DNA from: Neostapfia colusana
Taxonomy: Eukaryota > Streptophyta > Magnoliopsida > Poales > Poaceae
Length of the DNA: 64,000 bases
Assembly: GCA_030760725.1 (NCBI GenBank)
Contig: JASWHV010000008.1
Location: 52,985,671-53,049,670, forward strand
Direction: 5' to 3'
The notes beneath the pieces were generated by a model. The model was not told where the DNA came from and did no database searches. It saw only the letters and a list, made by a program, of their open reading frames with translations. Position 1 is the first letter of the stretch. Each line of letters starts with the position of its first letter. Positions 1-11,279 of the stretch are shown here, one piece after another. The translations under genes were made by a program, and so were the position numbers.

Positions 1-176
1 CTTGTGATGAACTTATTATTGTCCATCGAGACATTTGCTATGTAAGACTTATTTATATTCGACACCTGGCTTGTAATAAATGATGCTTCTCTATTTGTCA
101 TCACATGTATGAGAAAATGATCCTGGCATACATGTGATATTCACTTGGTTGTTCTTCGGAAAAACCGGGTGTGACA
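1..176 (+). repeat. 3' end of the 5' LTR of element A
   Basis: These 176 bases match 9155-9330, the end of the 3' LTR, with only a handful of differences seen by eye. Most of those are C-to-T or G-to-A changes in the 3' copy. The LTR ends in gtgtgaca, four bases before the primer site. The rest of this LTR, about 3.25 kb, lies to the left of the window. Confidence 0.93.
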
Positions 177-180
177 GAAG

Positions 181-197
181 TGGTATCAGAGCCAAGG
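181..197 (+). other. Primer binding site of element A (initiator tRNA-Met type)
   Basis: The sequence tggtatcagagccaagg begins four bases after the LTR end. TGGTATCAGAGC is the usual plant primer site complementary to the 3' end of initiator tRNA-Met. Minus-strand DNA synthesis would start here. Confidence 0.9.
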
Positions 198-221
198 TTG
201 CCCGTAGGAACGTGGACCTAG

Positions 222-394
222 GTAGAAATGGACGTATATAAGGGCCTGATTTTCGTAAAAACTATTTTTACAAGGTGTGTGTTTAAAAGTGTTATTTAAT
301 GAGTCACTTTCTTCATCTTACCCCAATTTTCATTCAAAATAGATTTTTTGTTTAAAAGTTTATCTAACCTAAGTTCAAATGCTTTTTGTTTTAG
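222..394 (+). other. Putative intron in the element A leader, directly before ORF0
   Basis: The stretch starts with gtag after ctag (donor-like), is T/A-rich and has ctaac about 30 bases from its end (branch-site-like). It finishes tttttgttttag immediately before the ORF0 ATG at 395. The same layout is kept in A' (40392-40563). This is the expected grammar of a short plant intron, but no transcript was available to prove splicing. Confidence 0.5.
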
Positions 395-1174
395 ATGGTT
401 CGCATGATTCGCACCGCTCGCAAGTCCACAGGAGGGAGAGTTCCCGTAGTTGCCCTTGCCGAAAGAGAGGAGAGCCGTCCGGTGACGTACCTTTCCTACA
501 GATTGGCAGTAGGAGGCTTGTTGCGCCGTCTTCGGCGTATGCTCGAAGCCGCCGGCAATACGGGCAAGCTAATCATCCACTATAACTCCACCAGGAACAT
601 CCGAGAGAAGAGGGAAGAATGGAGTTCAGAAATGAGGATTATACACGAAAATCGGCTGCTTAAGATCCACCGCTCTCTAGCTTGTAGAGCAACACAGGTC
701 GATGCGGAGAAAGATGTCACCTGGGAGGCCATCACTTGCCAGAGTCACATCTATCGTCGCCACCTGGACAGGACTGAGTACATATATGTCCTCCAGCGTG
801 AGAGTGGTACCACGGAGTACAAGTACCCGCCGGTGCAGCAAGGGACTTCCCATGAGCACATGGACTTGTGCTTGGAGGATGCTGCTATGCTCAGCACTCG
901 ACTGCAGGAGTGTCAACAAGAGCTTCAGGATGTCCGGGACACCCTGAAGGAAACAGAGGCGTTGCTGCGAGCCTGCTTAAGGGCGAGAGAAAGAGGAGAT
1001 GGGAATGAACTGTGTGTCACCGTGAATGATACATGGACTCCTGACTCCCCGGATCGCCGAGCGATCGGGCGTCGTCGCACCTCTCCACCAGCAGCATCCC
1101 CACCCAAAGCAGAGTTAGAAGGCAGCCGAAATGATGAGGAAGATCCCGAGGAGCCAGCTCAAGAAAACGAGTAG
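395..1174 (+). CDS. ORF0: extra open frame upstream of gag, 259 codons, function unknown
   Basis: This is an uninterrupted frame from ATG 395 to TAG. I recognise no catalytic domain. What can be seen: a basic N-terminus (residues 1-25, rich in R and K), a central region with conserved W and Y residues, a leucine-heptad stretch (L170, L177, L184, L191) that should form a coiled coil, then an R-rich patch followed by an acidic, proline-rich tail. The A' copy aligns without indels and shows both silent and replacement changes, which suggests selection on the protein. The ATG sits directly after a splice-acceptor-like AG. An additional ORF before gag (orf0) has been described for rice RIRE3/RIRE8-type gypsy elements; equivalence is an inference. 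Gag-like multimerisation or RNA binding would fit, but I see no proof. Confidence 0.75.
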   Translation: MVRMIRTARKSTGGRVPVVALAEREESRPVTYLSYRLAVGGLLRRLRRMLEAAGNTGKLIIHYNSTRNIREKREEWSSEMRIIHENRLLKIHRSLACRATQVDAEKDVTWEAITCQSHIYRRHLDRTEYIYVLQRESGTTEYKYPPVQQGTSHEHMDLCLEDAAMLSTRLQECQQELQDVRDTLKETEALLRACLRARERGDGNELCVTVNDTWTPDSPDRRAIGRRRTSPPAASPPKAELEGSRNDEEDPEEPAQENE

Positions 1175-1475
1175 TGTAGAATCCTTCCCTTAGTTAGCAA
1201 GATGTCGAATAGTCGAGTCGTTACCTTAGTTAATGGTGTGTTAGTGCTTGGTGTGTGACGTGAGTTGTGGAAGCCATGAGCAATTGTCCACAGCCTCGTC
1301 TTCAGATTGTTTTGCTTTGGTGTGTGAACCCACATGAAATAATAGTGCATCTATTTTTGTGTGAGACATGAACCCTCAGAAAGTATAACAAAGCCTCAAC
1401 ACTCCAAAGTAAAAACAAGTGAAAGTAGTAAGATAATACGTAATGCTTTAAATTAACATTGGTTGATCATGCCAG
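1175..1475 (+). other. Spacer between ORF0 and gag-pol in element A
   Basis: No gene is seen here. It ends gatcatgccag directly against the gag-pol ATG, which looks like a 3' splice site. The spacer is well conserved in A' (41344-41644). Confidence 0.7.
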
Positions 1476-4400
1476 ATGGACGGAAGAGGAAAAGGACGTG
1501 CTGCCAACCCCGCCAACAACAACGATGAGGCATGCAACCCTCATCTTTCTAGGGGCCAGGACCGGGGTGGTCGCCGTGAAGGAGTTGATCCCCTCCACCA
1601 AATGCTGGAGAATCAGAATCAGCTCATCCAGAACTTGACTCAAGTGGTGGCCAACTTGCATCAAGTTCTACCTCCACAAGCTGCACCACACCAACCAAGG
1701 TTGAGTGAGTTTCTAGGAACTCAACCTCCAAAGTTTGCAAGTGCTGCTGAACCTCTGGAGGCAGATGATTGGCTAAAGACCATTGAAAGCAAGATGAGGA
1801 TCATCCAGTGCCAAGGGTATGAGAGGGTGCTGTTTGCCTCTCATCAATTGCATGGACCTGCTGCTGATTGGTGGACCGCCTACGTGGCTGCCCATCATGA
1901 CCCTGAGAACATCACTTGGGAAGAGTTCAAGCGTAGCTTCCGCAACCATTACATTCCAAGAGGTGAACTCAAAAACAAGAGGAATGAGTTCTTGGGACTG
2001 CAGCAGAGAAACATGACGGTGAGGGAATACCTCACTAAATTTACTCAACTATCCCGTTATGCCCCACGGGACATAGAGACTGATGAGCAGAAACAAGATT
2101 GTTTCGTGGAGGGACTTACCGCAGAAACGCAGTGTGCAATGTCCTCAAATGAGTATGAGAGTTTCCAAAAGATGGTGGACAGAGCGTTTGTGGTAGAAAG
2201 GAAGCTGAAGGCCTTAGAAAATGAGAATAAGAGGAAGGCCGGGTGGTCACATCAGGCCTCAGGGAGCAACACCCGCCCACGTCTGATGCAGCAACCTGCA
2301 GGGCAGACGAACCGTGTTGCGGTACCCTACTCGGCACCGAGAGGGTACAACCCGAACTTCAGGCCTCCGGCAGCATCAATACAGCCACAACGTCAGTTCG
2401 TACAGCAGCCTCGTCCCGCATATCCACCTCGACCAGCAGTACAAGGACCCCCAAACCAACCCCAAGACAGCAAAGGCCAGGCACCTAAGGTTGGGGTGCA
2501 ATGTTTTAGCTGCGGAGAAGTGGGGCACTACGCCCATAAATGCCCAAAGAAGAAGCCCACACAGCCACAACAGCAGAATGTAATGAGAGTACGGGTGAAC
2601 CACGTTACTATGGAGGAAGCACAAGAGGCACCCGACGTGGTAGTTGGTAAGTTTCCTTCCAATTTACACATTGCAACCCTGCTGTTTGATTCTGGTACTA
2701 CCCACTCGTTCATTGCTCAAGGGTTTGTTAAGAAGCATGGCCTAGCAACAACACAAATGAACCATATGCTAGCCGTAAACTCTCCGGGTGGAGAAATAAG
2801 GACAAGACAAGTGTGTCCCAAGGTGAACCTAGACATTAATGGGGTAGTATTTACTGCTAACCTCATAGTGATAGATTCACAAGGGATAGATATTATCTTG
2901 GGTATGGATTGGTTGACAAAACATAAAGGAATCATCCATTGTTCGACCGGAACGGTAGAACTAACTCACCCTAGTGGCACAAGAGTAAAGTTCATAACAA
3001 TACCCGAGCCTAGGAGGGACATTAAATTAAATCAAGTTGAGGTGAAAGTTGAGGAAATCAGAACCATCAGGGAATATCCAGATGTTTTTCCGGAGGAGTT
3101 GCCAGGTATGCCTCCCGATCGTGAAGTGGAATTTGCAATTGAGCTAGTGCCTGGAACAGCCCCGATATACAAGAGACCTTATCGGATGGACTCCAAGCAG
3201 CTAGAAGAACTCAAGGATCATTTGAGAGAATTGATGGAGAAGGGGTATATTCGCCCTAGTTCCTCACCATGGGGAGCTCCGGTGATATTTTTGCCCAAAA
3301 AGGACAGAACCCAAAGGTTATGTGTGGATTACCGTGCCTTGAATGAGGTAACCATCAAGAACAAGTACCCATTACCCCGCATTGAAGACTTGTTTGATCA
3401 GTTGAGGGGAGCTTGTGTGTTCTCAAAAATTGATCTCAGGTCGGGATACCACCAACTCAAGATAAGACAATCTGATATTCCCAAGACAACTTTCGTATCT
3501 CGGTACGGACTGTATGAATACACTGTCATGCCTTTCAGGCTAACTAATGCCCCGGCATACTTCATGTATCTCATGAACAAGGTATTCATGGAATATCTGG
3601 ACAAATTTGTGGTGGTTTTCATAGATGACATTCTCGTCTTCTCCAAAGATGAAGAAGAACATGAGAAACATCTAAGGTTGGTGTTGCAGAGGTTGAGAGA
3701 ACACCAACTATATGCCAAGTTGAGCAAGTGTGAGTTTTGGCTGAAGAGAGTTCCCTTCTTAGGACATATAATCTCGGAGGGAGGAATCTCCGTGGATCCT
3801 GCCAAAATCGAGGATATACAAAAGTGGAAGACCCCTAAAAATGTCGGGGAAGTTCGAAGCTTTTTGGGATTGGCTGGATACTATCGACGGTTTATTGAGG
3901 GATTTTCTAAGATCTCGAGACCCCTCACTAAACTGTTGGAGAAGAGAATCACATTCACATGGACGCCACAGTGCGAGACGAGTTTTCAGGAGCTAAAGAA
4001 AAGATTGACAACAGCCCCAGTGTTGGTTATGCCAGATATGCAGAAGAATTTCACGGTGTACTGCGATGCCTCTGGTAACGGGTTGGGATGTGTTCTCATG
4101 CAAGAAGGGCATGTCGTGGCATATGCATCCCGGCAGCTTCGGAAGCACGAGAAAAACTATCCTACACATGACCTAGAACTAGCCGCAGTGGTACACGCGT
4201 TGAAAATTTGGCGACACTATTTGATGTGGAAGAGGACGGAGATATATACGGATCATAAGAGTTTGAAGTATATTTTCACACAGCCAGATCTCAATCTCAG
4301 ACAAAAGAGATGGTTAGAGCTAATTAATGACTTTGATGTGGGCATCGACTATCATCCTGGGAAAGCAAACGTCGTGGCCGATGCGTTAAGTCGGAAAGAG

Positions 4401-5857
4401 CAGGTCAATAAGTTGAGCTTGAAGGACATGCCTGCAGAATTGAAGGACGAGGTTATAAGGCTCAATCTATGCCTGGTAAATAGTGGTGAAGCCATCGCCA
4501 TGGAAGTAGACTCCACACTAGAGCGAGACATCTGCGAGGGTCAAAAGAACGACGAGAAGATACAAGAAATCAGGCAACTCATCAAGGAAAATAAAGCTCC
4601 TGGTTTCAGAGAGGATCCGACTATTCCATTCATTCTGGGAGTACGAAGATGTATCAGGACCTCAAGAGCAGGTATTGGTGGTATGGCATGAAACGAGATG
4701 TCGCGGAACATGTTGCCCTATGTGACACATGTCAGTTGGTGAAAGCAGAACATCAACGACCCGCGGGGTTATTGCAACCACTCAAAGTGCCTGAATGGAA
4801 ATGGGAAGAAATCAGTATGGATTTCATAGTGGGACTGCCTAGGACCCAATCAGGATATGATTCGATATGGGTCATCGTCGACAGGCTAACCAAGGTAGCT
4901 CATTTCATCCCCATGAAAGAAAGCTACAGCGGATCCAAATTGGCAGAGTTGTACATGTCAAGGATCGTGTGTTACCATGGAGTGCCAAAGAAGATTGTGT
5001 CGTATCGAGGGACACAGTTCACCTGAAGGTTCTGGCAGAAGTTGCACGAAACCATGGGAACCCATCTGAACTTTAGTTCTGCCTATCATCCCCAAACTGA
5101 CGGGCAGACGGAGAGAACCAATCAGATCCTTGAAGATATGCTGAGGGCATGTGCACTCAAAAACAATAGGAGTTGGGACAAGAACTTACCGTATGCGGAG
5201 TTTTCCTATAACAACAGCTATCAAGCTAGTATGAAGATGTCACCGTTTGAAGCTTTGTACGAGAGGAAGTGCAGAACTCCCCTATTTTGGAACCAAACAG
5301 GGGAAAGTAAAGTGTTTGGTCCAGAAGTACTACAAGAAGCCGAGGCGAAGGTGAGGGAAATTCGCAATAACTTGAGGATAGCACAGACACGCCAAAAGAG
5401 CTACGCCGATGTACGAAGAAGAGAGCTCGTTTTCAACGTGGGAGACTATGTCTATCTCAAGGTGTCCCCTATCAGAGGACTTCGTCGGTTCAAGGTGAAG
5501 GGGAAGTTGTCACCTCGATACATCGGACCCTTTCAATTTCTGGAAAGGAAAGGAGAAGTGGCGTATCAACTAGAGTTACCGGCTCGTCTATCGGATGTGC
5601 ACGATGTATTCCATGTGTCACAACTCAAGAAATGCCTGAGGACGCCGGAAGAGGTGTTACCCATGAATGAAGTGGACGTAGCTGAGGATTTGTCTTATGC
5701 CGAGCAACCATACAAGACTTTGGAGACAATGGAACGCCTCACCAGAAATAAAAGAATCCGGATGTGCAAGGTGCAGTGGAAGCATCACTCAGAAGAGGAA
5801 GCCACCTGGGAGCGGGAAGATGAGCTCAAGGCACAATTTCCGGAATTGTTTTCTTAG
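1476..5857 (+). pseudogene. Gag-pol polyprotein of element A, inactivated
   Basis: It aligns end to end with the intact 1489-codon frame at 41645-46114. The first 1071 codons (to 4691) give gag with a CX2CX4HX4C knuckle, protease (here DSGT, not DSGA), reverse transcriptase with FIDD, and RNase H. An 88-bp deletion at about 4616 (present in A' as 44786-44872/3) then shifts the frame in the integrase N-terminal region. Integrase continues in pieces to 5857. Further lesions are G to R in the RT motif PFGLTNAP, the second catalytic aspartate of integrase changed to Y (SYRGTQF), and a TGA at 5024. The C-terminus keeps the GPF-type module and a chromodomain-like end. Several independent defects make it non-functional. 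Confidence 0.92.
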
Positions 5858-5888
5858 AACCACCAATCTCGAGGACGAGATTTCTTTT

Positions 5889-5901
5889 AAGGGGGGTAGA
5901 G
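5889..5901 (+). other. Polypurine tract of element A
   Basis: aaggggggtagag lies one base before the 3' LTR start (tgtaac, 5903). This is the expected primer for plus-strand synthesis, and the same tract is present in A'. Confidence 0.88.
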
Positions 5902-6306
5902 CTGTAACACCCTAAAAATCTTGTTAAGAACCTAAATCATGTTAAGAGGGAAATTTAAAAATTTTTGGACGTGTTGCATGTTTTGCAAAAAATCAAATTC
6001 AAACTGGAATTCAAATTAAACTCAAAACAGAAAAGAAATAGAAAAAGAAAAAAAGAAAACAGAAAAAACCGGCCAGTGGGCCGAAACCCACCAGCCGGCC
6101 CACCCAGCACCCGCGCCAGCCCGCAGCCGCGCACGCCCTTTCCACCCACTGACAGGCGGGGCCCGCCAGCTCTTCTTCTACCTCGCGCCAGCGCCGGACT
6201 CTCTCACCCCGAATCCAAACCGATCCGGATTTCTATGAATCTCAGCCGAATTTCGCTCGGGGGCGACGCAAACTCGATCTAAACCACCCCGCCGCCATCC
6301 CCCGTC

Positions 6307-6314
6307 TATAAAAA
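6307..6314 (+). promoter_or_regulatory. TATA box in the 3' LTR of element A
   Basis: tataaaaa in a GC-rich setting about 400 bp into the LTR, conserved at the same place in both A' LTRs (37315 and 46579). It is the likely RNA polymerase II core promoter, so U3 would be about 0.43 kb and the transcribed LTR part about 3 kb. Confidence 0.7.
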
Positions 6315-8694
6315 CCCCGGCCTCGTTCTGTTTTTCCACGCAATCTGCTGTTTTTCCTCCGGTGAGAACCCGAGCCTTCTCCGGCGAATTCTGGCCGATC
6401 TACGCTCGGAAATTCTGATCTAACTCGCTGGTCTTGATCCACCGCCTCCGGGTAACCTTGCAGGTGCAGAAAACTCGGTGACTTGCGGTTCAAACACAGC
6501 GTCGACGAGCTTCGCCATGGTTTCACTTCGGACCTCGTCGATGGTCGCTTTCCAGTACCTCCGAGCTCAAGAAAACCCCCGAGGTGAGATGCCCGACCTC
6601 CCCTCTACCGATCTATGCCATAAGATCACAGTTCTAGGAAGAATTCTCGAAGATCCGAAAGTCTCCGGCGAGATCGCCGCTTCCCGCCGCCGTGCGCCGC
6701 CGGCAGCGCCGCCCGCGCTCGATCAGAGCGACATGGCCGCTTGTGCGCCGTTTATTTTAAATCGCACGGTAGAGTTTAAATCCCCGCGTACCGGTTCGAT
6801 GTTATAATCTCAGCCGTCGGTTTAAAATCGGACGGTCCACGTCAGCCCCGCGTTATAAAGACTGGAAATCTTACGTGCTACCCCCTGGGGTTCTCGGGAA
6901 ATAAGAGCTAGCCCCAGAAACTTCTGATCTAGCCCCTGGAACTTCAGAAAATCATGTAAATTCATTTAAAAATCAGTTTTAGCCCCTGGACTTAATAAAA
7001 ATTAGGAAAAACTCCTCTGTTATGTATAGCTAGACCCCTGAAAATTGTTAAAATAATATTATAGACCCTATAGTGGGGTAAGTTTACCTTTTTAGCGGTG
7101 TTTAATATTTAAATTAGGAAAATTGAATATGTGGCTAGTGTTTAAAATTAAAAGTGGGACAAACATATTGTCATAATTAAATTAAAAACTTTCTCAGTAT
7201 TTAGAAAACTTTGGAGTGAGATAAAAATATATTTTGGGCTGAAATGAATCTGTTTAATTTATTATTCACATTTAGGGACATATTTTTAAGTAAAGAATAG
7301 TTCTGGAAAATAGGGAAAATAATTATAAAATAGTTTACATCAGAGGAAAAGGTCAAAAATATATTAGTAAATATTTTAGATCAGAACCTATTCTGTTTAG
7401 ATGATGTGTCTTGTTATTTTCATAATAAAGTTCACATTTAGGCATAGGAAATAAATCTGAAAATATAGCAACTAGTAGATGATAAATAGAGTTCTAAAAT
7501 CCAAAGAATTCAGTTTAGGGTTGGTAGAAATTCTGAAGACACATATGGAGAAGGAAAATACCTTTCATGCATACTTGATAGCTAAAAGGTGTAGTAATTG
7601 AATATAAGGAATTTATTGAAATTGAAAACTCATATATATAGTATGTAAGTATAAATGTGAACACAAAAGTAGGAATCATATACACATGATTAAAAGTGCA
7701 TGCAAGCCACAAATCAACACACATAGAGTAACCACAACACATATAATGGTGAATGACTTTCATAAATATAAATGTGTGGTTTGTATGAAGTGGAAGTGTG
7801 AACTATGTCTTATGGATTGTTGTTTTTCTTTTGTTATGTGTGATGGTATGATGTAGAACCTGCTCAAGAGCAAGTTATTCCTTTCCAAGTTCAGGACTAC
7901 CCATTCCAAGAGCAGCAGGAAGGAGGCAAGTGTCCTTGACCACTTTGATCCTATATTAGGATGTGTAGATAGAATTATTTGCATTGTCAATTGAAAATAT
8001 TAAACCCATGCTAGGAAGTTTCCCTAGAATTGCATTACCTTGTTTTCCTTATAGCTTGGATTGGGATTCATTTTATCATGTCATTTATTATCATGCATAT
8101 GCTTAGCCATGCCTAGAATGGGATAATTGGGATATGAGATCATCAATTTATTTTACCATACTCTTGAATGAGATATTGTGAGTTATGTAGAGGTAGGGAT
8201 CAAGGCAAGTTGGATGTTTTAGTTGTGTGCTGGGTGCACGAGACTCGGGTTTATGTTTAGTACTTGCCTGGATCCTAAGGACCGATTCATGGAGCATGTA
8301 ACCTGGCTTTACATTGCCAACCACATGCTGAGATGGGGCAGCTTGGCCAATTAATTAGGTGTATCCCCGGCGTAGTACGGGTGTGTTGGATGGTGCGGGG
8401 AGTAGGTGTCAGCTGGACTACCATATGAACCGCAAGGCTCAAGAGGGGGCCACTGCAGCGGGGTTGGAGCCTCTTGTATGCTGCTAGGGGTGAAACCTCA
8501 GTGGGCCCACGCTCGTCGGGAATCCCTTTGTAAAGGCTTCATAGTGATCTCCTGGCTACACACCTGGGAAGTGTGAATGTGGTTCGTAGCCACTAGCATA
8601 ATGGAGGTTCTTTTAGTCCACCCGGCAACGGGGATGAAATCACTACATGTGGGTACAGTGGTACAAACTCTGCAGAGTCAAAACTGTCATGACA

Positions 8695-8785
8695 GCCGTG
8701 CTCACGATCAAGAGCGGCTTGGACTTATTCATGATTAGAGGATTGATGGTTTTGGAAGTTGTGGATGTTAAGCGGGGAGCTTAAC
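8695..8785 (+). promoter_or_regulatory. Two conserved hairpins in the downstream part of the A-family LTR
   Basis: Hairpin 1 (8695-8718): gcc and gctc pair with gagc and ggc around an 8-base loop. Hairpin 2 (8767-8785): gttaagc pairs perfectly with gcttaac around gggga. Both recur in the A' LTRs (39720-39743 with 39784-39802, and 48969-48992 with 49033-49051). They lie in the transcribed part of the LTR. Function is unknown; an RNA-level role is an inference. Confidence 0.5.
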
Positions 8786-9330
8786 GTTGGAAATGATGTT
8801 ATGGTTATTGGATTATGATGATGGGATGGGCGATTGGGACCATTTCACCTGTGTAGTAATGTAGGTGCTTAATAAGCTAAGGTGATAGGGATTAATTGCG
8901 TAGTGCTTTAACCATGAGTTCAACCTCTCCTTGTTCTAGCCATGCACGATATAATTTTCCCACACTTGCTGAGTACCATCGGTACTCATCCTTGCATATT
9001 TTGTTGGTTTATATTGCTGCTCAGGTCAAGATAATGAGGTGGTGTATAATGACCAAGACTTTGGACCCAAAGAAGGTTTCTAGGTTCATGGAGACCCCCG
9101 GGCAACGCCTGTAACGGAGCCCACAAGAATAATTTTCCGCTGCTAGTTTATTTACTTGTGATGAACTTATTATTGTCCATCGAGACATTTGCTATGTAAG
9201 ACTTATTTATATTCGACACCTGGCTTGTAATAAATGATGCTTCACTATTTGTCATCACATGTATGAGAAAATGATCCTAGCATACATGTGATATTCACTT
9301 GGTTGTTCTTCAAAAAAAATGGGTGTGACA

Positions 9331-9469
9331 CACAGGTGATAACCAACGGAGCGGTGGTGTAGTGATTGCGGGATTTCGTTCATTCGGAGCCTTGGATCAT
9401 CAACGTCGAGATCTCCACCCAATCAAGTTTTCCCTACCTCTTAGAAGATCGGGACTTATCCTCCTATCA
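9331..9469 (+). repeat. Remnant of the 5' LTR of element B (last 139 bp)
   Basis: It matches the ends of the B LTRs at about 20003-20141 and 56281-56419 and ends cctcctatca. The upstream part is separated from it by element A and lies left of the window. Confidence 0.88.
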
Positions 9470-9471
9470 AT

Positions 9472-9489
9472 TGGTATCAGATTTCCAGG
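9472..9489 (+). other. Primer binding site of element B
   Basis: tggtatcagatttccagg starts two bases after the LTR end. The first ten bases are the tRNA-Met-type word; the following bases differ from the site used by element A. Confidence 0.75.
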
Positions 9490-10587
9490 TTCAACGTGAG
9501 GTATACTTGTGTGCCCTTTAGATTTATTTTGTTTCAGTCCTATCGTCCACAAAAAGGCACAAAAATATTTTAGTTTTCCTGACCTACAACCCCCGCTCAA
9601 CCTTTTGCACAATTTAGTTTCGGAGTCCATAGTTCTGATTTCGTGTCCTAGGTTGAGTCTGGTTGCTGGTTTAGATTTGTTTTAGTTCAGTTTTGTTTCT
9701 TCCATCCGCTGCCATCTACAAAAAACCAATCTACAAAAAAATTCCATCCACCGATTCGTTTCTGTTGCAGTTTCCACCACCACCAAAACCTGATTCGGGG
9801 TATCCTCCTTAAAACGGGCATAACTTTTTGCTCGTCACTCCGATTGAGGCGCATTTTTTTTCTCGGAAAGGTCTCGAAAAGGTCCACATACGATACACCA
9901 GCTACGTCGGTCACAGCGTTTTCAAAAAAATTAAAAAAATTGAGAAGGCCCTCGTTTTGGACTCTGAAGTTCCAGCACCAGTTTTTCCAATCGTTCCTGA
10001 ATTTGTGCCGATCTCATCTTTCATCGATTTGAGCTAATACTTGGTGATGTTTCTATTCTTGTGCCCCTGGTTGAGAAACAAATATCAAAAAATAAAGAGA
10101 ACAAAAAATTTTGATTTCTACTAGTGCTTCAAGACAAAAGCAGTAGGCTAAGGGGTTTTCTAGTTGTGCTATTTCTATGTGAGTGCTGGATACTTGCTGA
10201 TATTATCCTTATTGTTCATCATCATTCATCCTTGTCCTTGCTTGTTGCCACAACTGTTCTAATACATTCTTAGGCCAGCAACTAGGTGAAATTCTTTGGA
10301 CACTTATTCAGCATTGCTATCTGTTACTAACTTGTGTGCCACATACATATACTGCATTTGAGCCTTCCAAGCTTCACCTTCTCTCGAGCAGAACAGGTAA
10401 TTTTTGCAATCACACACACTCTCTGCTTGCTTCACACCGGTCACCGTTGGCCACCTGCAGTGCTGGTAAGAAAATTGTCAGAGCGGGGTAAGACGCATCT
10501 TACTGATCGATTTTCCACCCACTTCGGAGAGCGTAGTAATAAGCTTCTTCACGATCTTTTTGTCTTCGTTTCTATTTTGTACTAACA
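9490..10587 (+). other. Untranslated leader of element B
   Basis: About 1.1 kb lies between the primer site and the gag ATG. I see no protein-coding frame, RNA gene or foreign insertion in it, only T-rich and A-rich runs. Confidence 0.6.
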
Positions 10588-11279
10588 ATGACACGAAAGA
10601 AGCCTATGGATAAGACCTCTGGTTCTACACCTCCGGATGATGATGAGTGTGTGTCCCATATGGAACTAAGAGACATGACGCGGGCAATGACCGAATCTTT
10701 CAACAATTACCAGACCACTACAACAGCCACCTTTCAGAGGCTCCATACAAGTGTTGCTGGTCTGACCACACGGTTGGACGAGATGGAGACTCGTCTTCCC
10801 CAACAAGTTACACCCTCTATCATCCTTGATGGTGATGCACATGTTCACTACGACACAGAGGATGACTTCAATAACGATGAAGTTGATGCACAGCAGCGTC
10901 GTCGCCCTCGACGAAATCGTCAAGGTATGGGAGGTAGTCCTCGTCCTCATGCTCCTGAACAAGATAATGATCCTTATGCTAAGATTAAGTTTTCTATTCC
11001 ACCATTTTATGAATCTTATGATGCTGAGACTTACTTGGATTGGGAGATGACGGTAGAACAAAAATTTAGCTCTCATCTTATTCCTGAGCGATATAGAGTT
11101 AGACAAGCCACTAGTGAGTTTAAAGATTTTGCTATAATTTGGTGGAATGAACTTGTCAATACACGTAATACACCACAGACATGGGCTGCGTTAAAAGAAG
11201 AGATGCGCGCTAGGTTTGTTCCTCCTTCATATAGACGTGATCTTCTTAAGAAATTGCAACGCTTTGATCAGGGTGACAT
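10588..11279 (+). pseudogene. Gag of element B, N-terminal part, cut by solo LTR C
   Basis: The frame opens at ATG 10588 and reads for about 230 codons through the gag core (motifs such as YAKIKF and AIIWWNEL) up to RRDLLKKLQRFDQG, where C interrupts it. The continuation resumes at 15347 (MTVQEYYQELQKG). The B' copy (34974-35317 and 51502 onward) confirms the join. It would encode the capsid-like structural protein. The in-frame codons after 11279 belong to the inserted LTR. Confidence 0.88.

Larger units (their letters stand above)
1..9330 (+). mobile_element. Element A: long-LTR chromodomain Ty3/gypsy (Tekay/Del-like), older copy cut by the window edge
   Basis: The order seen is LTR end, tRNA-Met-type primer site, extra ORF (ORF0), gag-pol, polypurine tract and full 3' LTR. 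The left LTR runs off the window. It is the same family as the complete element at 36894-49595. The 3' LTR ends in tgtgaca at 9330 and is followed by cacag, matching cacgg in the LTR of the CRM-like element B. A therefore sits inside B's 5' LTR, and cacag is probably the right copy of its 5-bp target duplication; the left copy is outside the window. The pol frame is broken, so this copy cannot be autonomous. Clade assignment rests on the C-terminal chromodomain-like segment, the 3.4-kb LTRs and the pol type. Confidence 0.93.
5903..9330 (+). repeat. 3' LTR of element A (3428 bp)
   Basis: Starts tgtaacaccc and ends gggtgtgaca (TG...CA). It is collinear over its whole length with both LTRs of A'. 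Visible content: a TATA box at 6307; splice-donor-like cgag/gtgaga at 6583/6584; a run of degenerate repeats around the word agcccctgga (about 6880-7040); a long AT-rich middle; and a conserved GC-richer block near 8200-8800 with two hairpins. A 109-codon open frame (6478-6807) is discussed under rejected items. No host gene is present in these 3.4 kb. Confidence 0.94.

Noticed and set aside
181..200. Possible tRNA gene fragment at the tRNA-like words
   Set aside because: Only the 3' acceptor-complementary bases are present directly after an LTR; these are primer binding sites.
3398..3805. 135-codon minus-strand frame, repeated at 43567-43974
   Set aside because: It is an exact antisense shadow of the conserved RT gene; its conservation follows from the sense protein.
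5965..6282. Open frames at the start of the A-family LTRs (also 36965-37501 and 46231-46675, both strands)
   Set aside because: GC-rich U3 sequence upstream of the TATA box. Lengths and frames differ among copies; no protein-like conservation.
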